Origin: Membranipora membranacea
Taxonomy: Eukaryota > Bryozoa > Gymnolaemata > Cheilostomatida > Membraniporidae
Direction: 5' to 3'
Length of the DNA stretch: 64,000 nt
NCBI GenBank assembly: GCA_914767715.1
Contig: OU612075.1
Location: 11,036,001 to 11,100,000, forward strand
This document shows, piece after piece, positions 1 to 12,262 of the stretch (the first letter of the stretch is position 1; the number at the start of each line of letters is the position of its first letter). Below the pieces are notes generated by a model that saw only the letters and a list, made by a program, of their open reading frames with translations, did not search any database and was not told where the DNA came from. A program made the translations under genes and the position numbers.

Positions 1-661
1 GATGAATAACTTACCACGTTTAATTTTTTCATCCTTTTAATTTTGGGCTATTTTGATATGCTTCCCTATTCATGACTAACGCTAATGCTAATAATATAAA
101 AGAGAGACAAGTCATAAGCTCCTTCTGAGTTGTATCTTTATATTCTATCAGAAAATCTTCCCTAGGGGAACTACCAACGCTCAACAGTCGGAGGTGTCTC
201 AGCGAACAGGGAACAGGGAATGTTATCCATTTAAAAGTTAAAAAAGATTAAATATTTTTCAATCTTTTAAAACTAATTTTTTCCCTACTCTTTTGCTAGT
301 TGTCAAGCTGTTGTTGACAAGCTTTGGTAGATGTGTCGGGACAGGCTGCTCTGCTCCCTCCCCCACTAAAGAAGCAAGTCAAGACAATTAACCAAAAGTC
401 AAGTCAGTTACCCTTGTCAAGACCGCTACAGTTAACCTAAGCAGTTACAAAGAGTTATCGCCTTGTAAGTTTTACATTATTTTATTGTTGTACAAATTTC
501 ATCTATCTAGCTGTATTTGTGCTTGTTAAACTCATTTAACAGGATGTTATGAACCATTTTATAAAGGAATTTTATTGCTAATTTCACAAACATATCCCTA
601 GCCTGAGTCCCTCAACTTTCCATGTCATAAAACTACGGGGGTACTCGATAAACCGCCCTTC

Positions 662-880
662 TCAATGGGAATGAACAGGACGGGAGCTGTTGCCGTGGAA
701 CTTCCAATGGTTTCTCCAATGGTTGGCGAACTCATCACAGTTCCCTGAGCGGACACATCTGACCAGTAAGCCGGTAGACATTGCGAGACCGATGATAATA
801 CATACACTGCTGGCCATTATCACAAACTTTCTTACTCTTTGTGTACTCGGGTGAGAAGGTGCATTGTCCTGAACCGACAC
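662..880 (-). CDS. possible terminal exon of a membrane protein
   Basis: On the minus strand a good acceptor (TTATAG) precedes this stretch. The frame that stays open for 72 codons encodes a strongly hydrophobic run (VIMASSVCIIIGLAMSTGLL) that could span a membrane, then a short Cys- and His-containing tail ending at a stop. Two other frames are also partly open: one is Cys-rich and ends near 730, the other reaches 625. The frame choice therefore rests on the hydrophobic run and on an in-phase join to a candidate upstream exon whose donor is near 1913 (a tail reading EAYPTPT then G). The putative intron holds the 682-bp foldback element. No family is recognised. Confidence 0.35.
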   Translation of the reverse strand: MSVQDNAPSHPSTQRVRKFVIMASSVCIIIGLAMSTGLLVRCVRSGNCDEFANHWRNHWKFHGNSSRPVHSH

Positions 881-970
881 ACCTATAAGGTAATGAAAAA
901 AAATTAATTAATTTTCGATATTAATTTGAATATTTAATAATTTTTAATTTTGATTTATAAATTTTATTAA

Positions 971-1652
971 TTAAAGGGATAATACACTTCTGATCTCTGT
1001 TTGGCAGCCAATGGAGCACAGAAAAATGTATGTACATACAAAAACTCCTTATTTGTAATTCAAAACCCCTTGTTCTGCTCAAATGTGCATTCTAAATTGT
1101 AGTTGTGCATCTCCAACAAGAAATAAGACAACTAACAGAATTGCTTGTGATCTGAAAAAAGCTTATTTTGTGAGCAGTTGTGTGCTCCTACCTCTTGGTT
1201 AGTGTTTCAATTGTCCAGATACTCAAAGTGCGCATGTGCAATAAGGATGACCTTTTGACTTTAGCTTGTTATTTTCTAACAGCCCAGCTAAACACTTTTA
1301 TTACCATAACCGGATATGGTAATAAAAGTGTTAAGCTGGGCTGTTAGAAAATAACAAGCTAAAGTCAAAAGGTCATCCTTATTGCACATGCGCACTTTGA
1401 GTATCTGGACAATTGAAACACTAACCAAGAGGTAGGAGCACACAACTGCTCACAAAATCAGCTTTTTTCAGATCACAAGCAATTCTGTTAGTTGTCTTAT
1501 TTCTTGTTGGAGATGCACAACTACAATTTAGAATGCACATTTGAGCAGAACAAGGGGTTTTGAATTACAAATAAGGAGTTTTTGTATGTACATACATTTT
1601 TCTGTGCTCCATTGGCTGCCAAACAGAGATCAGAAGTGTATTATCCCTTTAA
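971..1652. mobile_element. 682-bp near-perfect foldback (TTAA-flanked MITE-like)
   Basis: The sequence from TTAAAGGGATAATACACTTC at 971 is the reverse complement of the sequence ending GTATTATCCCTTTAA at 1652. The arms are about 338 bp each, meeting around 1308-1315 with a loop of only about 6 bp. I see only isolated mismatches, for example in the AGCT(A/T)AACAC region and in AAAGCTTATTT versus AAAGCTGATTT. No ORF is carried. The ends read TTAA-AGGG and CCCT-TTAA, so a TTAA target duplication, as in piggyBac-type elements, is possible but not proven. The near-identity of the arms suggests a young insertion. Confidence 0.85.
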
Positions 1653-3185
1653 GGATATTAATAAAAAAACTGAATTAATTGTTGACGTTTAATGACAATT
1701 TATTTATCATTAATACTAATTTGAAAATTGAATTAATTCTTGATATGAAGCAAAAAAATTAATTAATTAGTAATATTTTATTATAATAAATAATTATTAT
1801 ATATATATCTATATATTTATAACTAATTGATTAATTAATATAATATTAATAAAATATTAACAAAAAAATATTTCTTTAAAAATACAATTAATTATTGATT
1901 TAATATAATAAACCTGTAGGTGTAGGATAAGCTTCAGGCATCTGTCCAAACTCAAAGAGAGAAAATCTATGGTTGCTGGGTTCCAATTAGTACCCCTTCT
2001 TTTGAAGTAATCACATCGCACAGTTGCCTGCCTCCACGATGTAGATAAGTTAATATACTTAGCTCCAATATTTATTAAATATATATAGAGATATTTATTA
2101 CGCATTTATATTAATTTCTATTGATTACAGCGCCTCTCCTCCCTACCCTCCCCACTTGGCCCTACCACTTTAAACCAACGGATCCAGCCCTGATATATAT
2201 TTATCTCCAATATTTAAAACCACAACAATGATATCAAGAATCCGCCTTAAAGTCGGAGATTTCTGGTTTCATTTCCAAGATACTTTTGCATGCAAAAGGA
2301 AGTGGTACCCAGATATAAAATTAATATCACACAAAATTCCTGAGTTCAATCAAGATGGCGTTTCTTCAAGTACACTACTTACAGGCAAATGCAAGCGGAA
2401 CCCAGCCAATTATGGGTATGCAGAAGCAAGCTAGGAAAGAGCAGAACAATGTCTGGCTCACTGATATAAGTCCAGTCTGCGGTCTACGCGAAGATGCTGG
2501 TTGTATTGTACCATCCTCCAAGCTTAGCCACTGATGTACACAATCAGAACCCCTTCGCTACAACAGACATTCGTCTTATAAGGAGTTGTTTACCCCTACT
2601 GATCTGCGGCAGGGAGCAAATGTAGGCAAATTGGATCAAACTAGATCTAGGAGCTACTAGATAAAGTTCGCGTACGTTTTAAGTCGCTCCTGTGCTACTG
2701 GTGGTCCACAGCTTTAGGAGGCGAAACTCCACATACATGCAAATTGGATAAAATGTGATCTAAGAAGCTACCAGGAGAATCTCGTAGAATTTAATCTCTG
2801 CTGTTTTTTCTCAGTCTGCAATGCTCTGTGCCATTCTAAATTAGATGTCTTTGCTTGATGCATGGGCAAACATAATGGGATTATCGTGCCCTTTTATCAA
2901 TAGCTTGAAGCAACCCCCCCCCCAATTTCTGAAACTGCTTGGCAAGTCCCACGAACATTTAAAACTGTATTCTGTGCAATAAAATGTATAATGCCAAGCC
3001 AATGTCATGTTATTGGACGAGTAATAGTACCCACTCTGAATCCAGTTGCCCTACTCACTTGATGGTATGCTCAGAAAATTATACTCTTTGAGACATTATG
3101 TCCAAACATTGAGGAACAAACCTACCCTCCCCCTAGGCAGTCTAGCAGGTTGTTGTTCTTGATGACAAAAAAAGAAAAAGGGTGT
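1653..3185. other. mostly AT-rich spacer, weak exon candidate
   Basis: Low-complexity TTAATTAA-rich DNA at 1653-1915 is followed, on the minus strand, by a possible exon ending near 1914 with donor CTACAG-GTTTAT. Its start could not be placed. From 2110 to 3185 there is no convincing coding exon; a 68-codon plus-strand ORF at 2228-2434 lacks recognisable features. A poly-C run lies near 2908. Confidence 0.4.
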
Positions 3186-4525
3186 TTACTGTAGGTGTAG
3201 GAGCTTATTACTGACCGATTGTCTGTTGGAGGCAGCATCTCGACCTGAGCTTGAGAGGCTCCTCTGGACCGCCTGCTTGTACTGCGCTGCCAACTCAGCG
3301 TAAGTTGGAGGCGTTACGGCTCCTGAAGCATCTTGGTGGAGCCTCTTTACATCTTCAAATAAAATATGGTCCATACAGATTCGAATGATTTTAAACTCCA
3401 CGACCAGGAAATTGAATCTGTGACCTCAGTTATCAAAGGTTGTCAAGGCAGTATTTGGGATATTCGGGAGAGAATGGGAACTCAACATAGCGATGCTTGT
3501 GAATACTTGTAGAGTGGGATGGGACAACTCCGGAGTAAAAAAATGCTATAATATCTTCAAGTACACATTGACCATTCTCCCTGCATGAACATAGTAAGTT
3601 TGGAGTTTTGTTGAACTGTTTATGTTAACTACTTACTGTTAAATCCAAAGTTTTTTCTACAGAGCAGTTATCTTTGGTTTGCAACTTTCATAAAAAGATA
3701 AAAGAACATCATGAAACAAGTATCCACTCCTTTGGGGAGAAAACTACGTACCATCAGGGATGGGTGGTAACGGCTTGTATGATTTACAGTTTCCTCGTCC
3801 TGTACTGTCACTGCTGGCACCGTACTCTGGTGGAGGAGGTAGGAAGGTAACAGTGTCCTCATCACTTTCTCGAGACAGGAGAAGCACTTCAGATGGTCGA
3901 GCATCTAAACCAACCGCATAGTCAAGATCTGGAAATAAGTAAATGGAGCATCATATTGAGATTTAAATGCTTAGACGGGTGCAGTGTGAGTTAGTGGCAT
4001 TACATCATAAACCAATCAATTTCAAAATGATTGTTTGATGATGTAATGCAACTAACTCACATTGCAGCCCTCTGAGGACTACATCAAATTGGGGGGCTAA
4101 TTGCATACACATTTCGCTTCATTCCATATTCTCATGGCATTTTTTTTAGTACGAAGCTTAGTTTTTATAAATCTGTGCTGACGCTGCGAATGTTTCAGAC
4201 GCTTTGACTGTACAATAATCTTTCTATGAAATGATTTCCTTCAATCAATTTTTAATCAAACCACTGTTCATTTTGATGGAGTTCACAAAAACTTTCTATA
4301 CAAAATACTTCTTGCGGACGTTGTTTTATATACTGTATTGTACGCCCATCAAAATAATCTCAACAAGGCTGATGTCATTGCCATCGTTGTTGGATGAATG
4401 GGAAGAGGCCAATTAATTTGCGGTGATCTTGATTTGATAGACTTACCATAGCTGGAAGAGAGTGGGCTTGCTGCGCCTCGCTCACCAGATGTATCGCCTA
4501 GCCCTGATGAGGTACCAGCAGGCAT
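3186..4525 (-). CDS. small protein with two PPxY motifs, three exons
   Basis: Minus-strand exons are 4525-4447, 3928-3752 and 3352-3186. Both introns are phase 1 with good donors (GTAAGT, GTACGT) and TTCCAG or TTGAAG acceptors. The 140-residue product starts at ATG 4525 (MPAGTSSGLGD) and ends at a TAA. It has no signal peptide or membrane segment. It is rich in Ser, Pro and acidic residues, and has two WW-domain ligand motifs: PPEY inside FLPPPPEYG in exon 2 and PPTY inside TPPTYAEL in exon 3. A second proline cluster, PLPPIP, resembles an SH3 ligand. It may be an adaptor or substrate for a WW-domain ubiquitin ligase, but that is inference from motifs only. An alternative donor (GTCAGT) before the last residues could extend it toward the exon at 662-880, making one membrane-anchored protein. 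Confidence 0.65.
3980..4066. repeat. short inverted repeat (foldback) element
   Basis: The left arm TGCAGTGTGAGTTAGTGGCA at 3980 is mirrored by ACTAACTCACATTGCA ending at 4066, with the inner arms ACATCAT and GATGATGT also pairing. It lies in the first intron of the PPxY gene. A related single arm (TGCAATGCGAGTTAGTGGCA) occurs near 21067, so this looks like a dispersed miniature element. Confidence 0.7.
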
Positions 4526-4529
4526 ATTT

Positions 4530-5880
4530 TGCGTGATTATTTTAAATGACTTTAACCAATGAATTAGACCATCGCTTGAACTAAATCAAACGAAGTCATG
4601 ACTTTCAGGTTCACCCCATTTTACGTTACAAACTCATTGTCTGGACATCATTGTTGTACCTGATGTTATTCATAAATGAATTGCACCCTGTACAGCACGT
4701 ATTAAAATGTATGAAATTTCTCACCTCCCCATATGAGCTGGTCTGAAATGATTTGGTATTGTGAGAAATGGATAAAATGTTGAACTGTCTTTTTAACCTT
4801 TCAATACATAAGCCTACAGCTTGTAGGTCATTGTTCTTGATTGCAACTTTATAACTTTATTTTCTTAATTCATTTTTTTCATTTCTCTGTTTGATTTTGA
4901 GCCTTTATCAGTCAAGAACCCTTCCTTCAGGATTGGTAGAGAAAATTGTTCATTTTTGAAATTTTTTAATAATTGTCATGGTAGCCTTACTCGATTATAA
5001 GTAATAAACTAATTAGATTTCATGATAGTCCGCACAACTTGGGGAACAGCGGAGCTATGAGCCTCAGATTCCGGATCAATATGTGGTGATCCTGTACAAA
5101 TGTGTTGGCATATATTTTATTTGTTTTCATCCTCTAATAAAGCATTTCCAAGATACCAATCTGATTCTAAACAGTTTCTCTTATTGTTGATAGGAGAGCG
5201 ACCAGGATTGAGCGCCATTCGTTGTAAGATTGTAGCAGGCCAGTTACACTTGTAAAGTTCTCATTGGCTGATTCTTCTGTTTGTTTTTGCTTTGTTTGTG
5301 ATTACTTTAATTTGTCGATGAAGATACAATTGAATGTATAAATTACATCTGACAGTAAAAGTAAATTCAATAAGTTGTAGAGTTTCATAGTAATAGTCAT
5401 CATAGAAATTTAGAAAAATTATCATTATCATAAAAGAAAAATGTCAGCTAAAATCAGCTAGATCAAACTTTGGTAGTCACGCAAACGACTGAGTCGCAGT
5501 TTCAATAACATACTGAACGATGCAAGGATTCTCCATATCAAGACCTTATTCGCATTCAAACACCAACTACAATTGACCCTAAAAACTCACTTTCTGTAGT
5601 TGCCTTCCCTTGTAGGTATGTAACAACAACCCCTGCATACTCTATCAGGGAGAAATCATAGAAATCATTATTGAGAGCCTGGAAAACTATGACCACACAG
5701 TCTACAATTTTTTCAGCACCTTTTTTACGCAACTCAAACAACTTAAATCAAAGTTTTAGATATTCTTACAGGGACAGTACATTCGTTTCTAGTATATTTT
5801 AGAAGTGACCCATTTCATAGATCTCTGTCACTCAATAGCTATAGGCCTAGCTATTATGTAGTAATGATGTATAACTAAGC
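4530..5880. other. spacer without recognised genes
   Basis: AT-rich DNA between the PPxY gene and the duplication upstream of TRIM-like gene A. Short ORFs at 4231-4416 (+) and 5556-5741 (-) have no splice context or motif that I trust. Confidence 0.4.
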
Positions 5881-5883
5881 ATA

Positions 5884-6155
5884 ATGAATGAATTCCTTGC
5901 AGTCTTGAAAGCAAAAACACTCTTATGGTTGTGTTTTGATTAGTTCTTTTGTTCTATCACCTTTTTGAAAGGCATAAGCTCTAAAGAATGATCAATAACA
6001 TAGAATACATCTGAAACAGTTTGAGTAACAACAGATGAATGAACTCCTTGCAGTCTTGAAAGCAAAAACACTCTTATGGTTGAGTTTTGATTAGTTCTTT
6101 TGTTCTACCACCTTTTTGAAAGGCATAAGCTCTAAAGAATAATCAATAACATAGA
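5884..6155. repeat. direct duplication, about 121 bp at 151-bp spacing
   Basis: The block beginning ATGAATGAATTCCTTGCAGT at 5884 recurs at 6035 with only a few changes (ATTCC to ACTCC, GTGTTTT to GAGTTTT, CTATCA to CTACCA). It lies about 200-480 bp upstream of the start codon of TRIM-like gene A, in the likely promoter or 5' untranslated region. Confidence 0.8.
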
Positions 6156-6361
6156 GTTTCATAATCAAGTGAAAGTTTTGTAGCAAGAATAAAAGTTGAC
6201 GGAGGGTGACTTTGATTAGTGTCCATAACAGGTTAACCCGGAGTTCAATTTAATGACCTCCTAAATTTTGATAACGATAACCATTATCTGCTTCAACGGA
6301 TAACTTGAGAAATATTGTTCTTGTTAGTAGGGATTGAGATTACTATCGAATTGACCACATA

Positions 6362-9300
6362 ATGGATAACAATGAGATATTGGGCACTGCTGATTACACA
6401 TGTGGCTTTTGCCTGAACGACATTCAAGAGATGGTTGACCCTAAACTCCTACCCTGCAGACACCCGTTCTGTTTAGCATGTCTGAAAATGGAGATTCTCA
6501 TCCACCAAGGCCTCCAGTGTCCAGTTTGCAAGTAAGTGAATTTGTGCATGGCTACTGGATCACTCCTTATATCTTCGAGACTCACTGTTGAAGGTGTTGA
6601 TCTTTGTTTATATATTTTTAGGATTGCTCATGGATTGTTAGATGTTGATCAGCTCAAGGACTTAGGAGACGTTTCAAACTCTAAAAGTCAAACACCATGT
6701 AGTAGCTGTATGACAGACAGCGACAATGAGCTTGGTCCTACAAATGATGCCATCATAGAATGTCTAATATGTGACCTCAAATACTGTTTGGAGCACAGTG
6801 AGGTAAATCTTAACAAAGCAGAAAAGTGGATATGTACATTGTTCTATCAGGGTTGGTATAAAGAGTAACACTTTGTTACCTCTCAATTGAAATAATTGGT
6901 CATATTTAGCAGCAGGTTTCAAGCTTTTGCTGAAAGGTTGGAGCAATCATGGTTCACGAATTTATGTCCATTTGATGGTCCGAAGCTTTGTACTATCAAC
7001 GTTATCAGCAGTTTTTACAGCCATGAATTGAAATGAATTTTTTACCATCATTGAGTCTCTGGGTTGTACTGGGTTTGATGTTTGCGACTTGTGACAAACT
7101 CCATAATATTTCAGTCACATGAGTTGTTTTACAGAAATTAAATGTAGTGTAGACAGAACTTTCATCTGTGCTTGCTCGTCCCATCTTATTCTGAAATTGC
7201 CTCTTGTTTCAGCTTCATAGGAAGCTAGTTGGGGAAAACCACGATACTAGAAGCATAGCTGAGGATGGAAATGACATCGCGATGGCAAGGAAGCCGGAAT
7301 ATTGTTTGCGGCATCCTCGGAAAGAGATAGTGCTCGTGTGTGAGAAATGCAAAAAACTATTGTGTTCTGATTGTGAGAAGAATTACACCGCCTGCTGTCA
7401 CATCCCTTCTGTACGCCTATCTGTTTCGAATCCCTCCAGACCAGGTATTGCATTATTTTAATTCTGTGGGCTACAATTTGCAGGATCATGGGAATCGGGC
7501 TATGATTGTTGTCACCCTTTATAATGCCTCTGCTTGAAAGAAGTGTTTTATGAACTGAATTTCCATGCTTATCTTTTAATGATCTACTAAATAAGTGTGT
7601 TTTGGCCATAACATTCACTCCTTGGTCTATCATGTACCAATATTCTTGACGTTCTACAAAACCACCAGTCTTATTTTCCTGGCAAGGTCTCAGCACAGCA
7701 ACACCAACAAGCCAGACGGGAACGAGAGTTGGAGTGTTTGGCGAAATCGTGTGTAGTCGGTCTGGCCATGCCGCTTCTACTGCTGCTGTACCATTTCGGC
7801 CTAAAATTGCACCTCACAAGCTTAGGTCAATTAGTTTTATGATAGAGAAGATCACAACTGACTGCAGAGATACACTCAGTTTGTTGTATGAGAAAGAAAA
7901 GGAAGTTGCTTGGTATGAGAAGTCCGTGTCCCGGAGGCTTGAAGGGATCACAAACAGGGGTGATGCCATGCTGAAAGATGTAGATCAATCCACTACCATG
8001 CAGGTAACTGACCACTATGGTGTGGTATGCCTCAACTCGATACTTTAAAATTGTTTTGTTAAAGTGTTTCTTGAGGCAAGCCAATATGCTGGCTCTGATT
8101 GGCTACTGAGATATAGCTAGAGTGAAAGTAATTCAGTTTCACTTTCACTATATCACACATTCAGTGGCATTAACCCTCTATTGGTTATCCCAAGCTGAGA
8201 AATTAACACCATAGGCATTATTAGGTCCAGGGAAAAAGTGTTCACTTTCAGGATCCCAGTGGACACAAATAGAAACTGGTAATAACTGCAATAAATGAAT
8301 TATTTTCATTGCATCAGTATTCTATTTCCCGCTCGTAGATACAAGCCATAAGAAACAACGCAGAAACCCTCAAGGAAGCAATCAGGCAAGGTCTTGAAAG
8401 AAGTGCCTCAGCTGTTGTGAAAGTTAATACCCAAGCCACAGCTAAGCATACAAGGTTAAAGGAATTGAGAACAGGCATTGACGAGATACAAAGAACAAGG
8501 AGTGTAGGGGAGATGATCAAACTTAGTGAAAAAAACAGATCTGCCGCTGCTGAAGCAAAAGCAACATCTCTCAAGCGATGCCAACTAAACGAAAGCGTTC
8601 TCATCCCATTCAGTAAAGAAAAGGAATCTCTTGCATGTTTTGACACTCGTTGAAATTAATTTATATATAAACTCTGTTTTCAACTCGACTGGGAAATTGG
8701 CTAATTTGGATCTCCTTACCTGACTCTTTGATTTGTAACGGTAAACTAAAACTAACTGTTAACTGTAACTAAAACTGTTGACTGACTGCTAACTGCCTAA
8801 ACTGATACTTACAAACATATTGATCACTTTGATATATAAAACTTCAAAATACACAATTGTGTTGTCTCTTTTCTTTTTTAGAAAAGTGCAGAGATCTGGA
8901 AGTCAAAACAAGGAGTGTTGTACCACAGGACTTGGAATATCAAAAGGCTGTCCAATGTGGTGCTCCTCCTCATTCATTTGGGATAATTGATCAGAAATTG
9001 ATGGCTGTCGGATGCTGCAACGACATCAATATACTACATATGTCGAATGGGCGGGTTGTTCACAAGCGTACCTGTGAGGCGTTGCAGAATATCTCTACCC
9101 AAAAAAATAATATATACGCATTGTGTGGGAATACGTTTGATCACAGCGTTCTTATTTTAACTGCTGATCTACAAATTACCAGGAAAATACCAATAAAAAA
9201 GCTTGGCTTCTGGAAACTCATTTCCGCAACTGAGAAATTCATATCTCTAGTGGGAAGTAATGCGAGCAATGCAATGACGGCACAAATAATTGATCATCAA

Positions 9301-10881
9301 GGAGAACACCAACTCGGTACGTGATTTAATTCAATGGCAACATATTCAAGCCATTTATCTCAAATTGGCCATATTCCTTCCTTCACTGTCCATATTGCTG
9401 CACAATTCGAGTTGTATTACAAAGTCATCCAAAATCATTTAGCATGTGAATCCTTGACAAAGTTATGTGTTATCCTTGCAACCTACTGGTTCCGTCATGC
9501 TCTAGATAGAGGTTACAGCTATCGGACAAATAAGATATGTTCACTAGAGAGTTGATCAGTTATCTATGTTATTACCTATCACCAGAACCAAGGGGCAAAC
9601 TTGTAGGAGTTGGCATTATTGGAGGGGTATGTTACCGGACAAATCTGCCAAGTGATGATTCCCTGAATCATTTGAACCCATGGTAGGGTGGTATCGATCG
9701 AAGAGCACGAACAGACCGTGCGTCACTAACCACCTCCAAAGCGGAAGAGCCGATAGCCTATCTTATGCCTGCTTCATTACATATAACCACAAACTTTTAA
9801 ACACTTATTCATTTGTGTATTAATATGTTTTTGCATATAATTAATAAAGCCAGTAGTGATAATCTAGCAAAAGTACAATTTGAATCAATTTTATTCTTAC
9901 AATTTTTAGATGTTAGTCTGCAGTTACCAACAGAGGAGTGTCACGGAATTTGCTCTACAAGTGACGCTTCGTTGATGATACTGCAGTCAAGTCGGTTGAC
10001 AGAACTGAATATCGGACCAAGGGGACAACCGATATGGTCGTGCAACACAGATAGGGAGATAGGGAAAAGGAAGAGAAATGAAAGATTTGGTATGGCATAC
10101 GATGAACTTACAAGAATGACATATGTGTGTGGAAAGTTTGATGGCGACACAAACGCCTCCATCTGTCTCATAGCTCCTGAAGGTAGATAAGAAGATAAGC
10201 TTCAATTGTTTCTATACCTTATGGATTTGTCAGTGTTGTCCCTCCTAATTTTGTATACTGATAATGTCACTAATTTCTTTCAAGATCGTTATGCAAAATA
10301 TCAATTTACCACCTTTGCTTGTTCCTGGGCAAATGCCACTTGGAGTTGGGGTGTAGCTCCAAAACATTTGCTCGTTAAGCTCAAAAAATTATTGTTACCA
10401 AGAAGATGTAGTGATTTTATACCCAAATTAATTCGATGAAGGAGTTCCTTTCTGACTTAATTTCTCAAGGGACAATTTTCTATACTACACTGCAAGTGTA
10501 AACCCATAGTGAAATTGAGTCAAGTTGTATTCTCAGGTTAAGTATATTTTCGACTATACTGCGCTTATCAAAGTTGTAGACCGTAAACCTTATCTTTCCC
10601 TTAGGCCCCACAATGTACTGCTACATTGACTACAATGAAAACTCTTTCATCCAACATTAATGGGTTTTGTTTTTTCAATCAAGGTGATAAACTCAAAACG
10701 ATGCCACTCGCAAACTGCGGACAAGCTGATTTGATTGATATCAAGGACTCACTTGTGCTGGTTGGATCACAAACCTCTTCAAAGGTTTTTGTCTACAAAC
10801 TCACATTCCTCTCAGATCAAGAGTCACAGATACGGTCACGATCACCAAGACGGCGATGGTCACCGTCATCATCACAGAACT

Positions 10882-10932
<51 letters not shown>

Positions 10933-10943
10933 CACCATCATGA
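6362..10943 (+). CDS. TRIM-like RING/B-box protein A with SR-repeat tail
   Basis: Eight exons with fully consistent phases: 6362-6531, 6622-6802, 7213-7444, 7687-8003, 8339-8612, 8882-9316, 9910-10182 and 10684-10943, giving 713 residues. Residues about 14-56 form a C3HC4 RING (CGFC, CRHPFCLAC, CPVC), typical of E3 ubiquitin ligases. Two zinc-binding B-box-like segments follow (about 80-113 with CSSC, CLICDLKYCLEH; about 142-185 with CLRHP, CEKC, CSDC). A long charged helical region at about 225-390 is likely coiled coil. Residues about 395-670 hold repeated short beta-strand-like blocks consistent with a degenerate NHL or propeller fold, not proven. The last exon ends in (RS)n read from a TCAAGG hexamer array. 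An AATAAA lies at 11307. The protein is probably cytosolic; substrate unknown. Confidence 0.82.
10884..10933 (+). repeat. TCAAGG hexanucleotide microsatellite, coding
   Basis: About eight near-perfect tandem copies of the hexamer lie inside the last coding exon of TRIM-like gene A. In the gene's frame they encode alternating Arg and Ser. Because the unit is six bases, length changes by whole units keep the frame. Confidence 0.9.
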
Positions 10944-12224
10944 GTTGAATGTGTGTGGAAGATATGAACGAGTTCTCTGACAAATTTATTGTTCAATGAC
11001 TTGGTTTGATCAAACAACGATCATGAATACTTAAGCCTCAACAGTTTGTTGATTATCACTTACCACTATAACTAAGAGAAGACCTGTAAGGGCAATATTA
11101 TATTTTCCTCCATTTAATATCCTTGGTCGAAATGAAGCTATTACAGATATATCAATGTTAGCTCTGCTAAAAAAATAAGAAATACCTGAGTTTTATTTGC
11201 TGTGTTGTTTGCATCTTTTGGAGATTATTTAGCCTCCAGTTTCATTAATTGTGAACATTGATTCGAATATCGAATGTTTTTAATTAATGAAAGAAAACCA
11301 TGGCTCAATAAAGGATATCATAGCACAAAGTTCTACTGTTTTTTTATAAAATTAACAAGATGGAAAGGAAATGATGTAGGTTTCTAGTATCTGTGTGTTT
11401 ACGGTTTTGCCTGTGCTCAACCCAATGCAAATGATAAATATATTATGATAAGGTTTGATCTTAAACGAAAATTCTTCATGCTAAAGTTTTTGCTTTTGTC
11501 ACTGAATGTTCGCCAGACTTGTCCCAGCCCAACACCGTTTTTGAGCAAAAAAATGATTTAGAGTGTAATTTTGCAATTTAACAAGAAACTTGCAAATTTT
11601 ATATTTAGATTTTTAGTTTTCAGAAATCAGTGCTAATATTTATTATCGACGTAAGAAAATATATCCTGCCAGCTGCAAATATTTTAATATTACAATTTCT
11701 CAAGCGATCCTGATCAATCACATGTTTGGAAGAAAGAAGGTCCCTTTAATGACATAGCACTCTATATTAGCCCTTTACAGAAGCCATTATAGCCCTATAT
11801 GTCATTTTAAAGTTCTAGAATGTAACGTATTTCCCTATTAGCTGAATCAACAAGAAAGAAGAAATTTGTTAAACGGTTCATGTAATTGATATAATCAAGT
11901 TGGAGTTACCCAATGGCTGTCCTCAAGAAATAAATTTATGTAATGAGCTAATTGTGTGGCAGTATTTCTTTGAGAAGTCAACACATATCCAGGGCCATTC
12001 ATAAGCTTCTATCGATAACAACAAACCCGGATTTAGCGCTCATGCCCATTCCCAAAAGAACTAATTGACTCAATTAATGTCAATTGTAGATAAATGCTGC
12101 TCATCAACATATTGAAGTTTCATGATGTCGCTTGTATTGATACATTATCAGAACTTAAATTCTCAGGTCATTTATCTAAATTGACTTGCAAGGGTGATTA
12201 AGTATGACCATTTTTAGGTGTTAC

Positions 12225-12262
12225 CCATAGACTTACTAATAATATTATTAGTAGGTCTATGG
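12225..12262. repeat. 38-bp palindrome CCATAGACTTACTAATA
   Basis: The left arm CCATAGACTTACTAATAA pairs with TTATTAGTAGGTCTATGG with one mismatch and almost no loop. The same CCATAGACTTA start occurs in the palindrome at 22451-22492, indicating a family of tiny foldback elements. Confidence 0.75.

Noticed and set aside
10735-11017. ORFs with GQ, TL or DL repeats around the TCAAGG array
   Set aside because: Other frames of the same hexamer; only the RS frame continues the spliced TRIM-like gene A.
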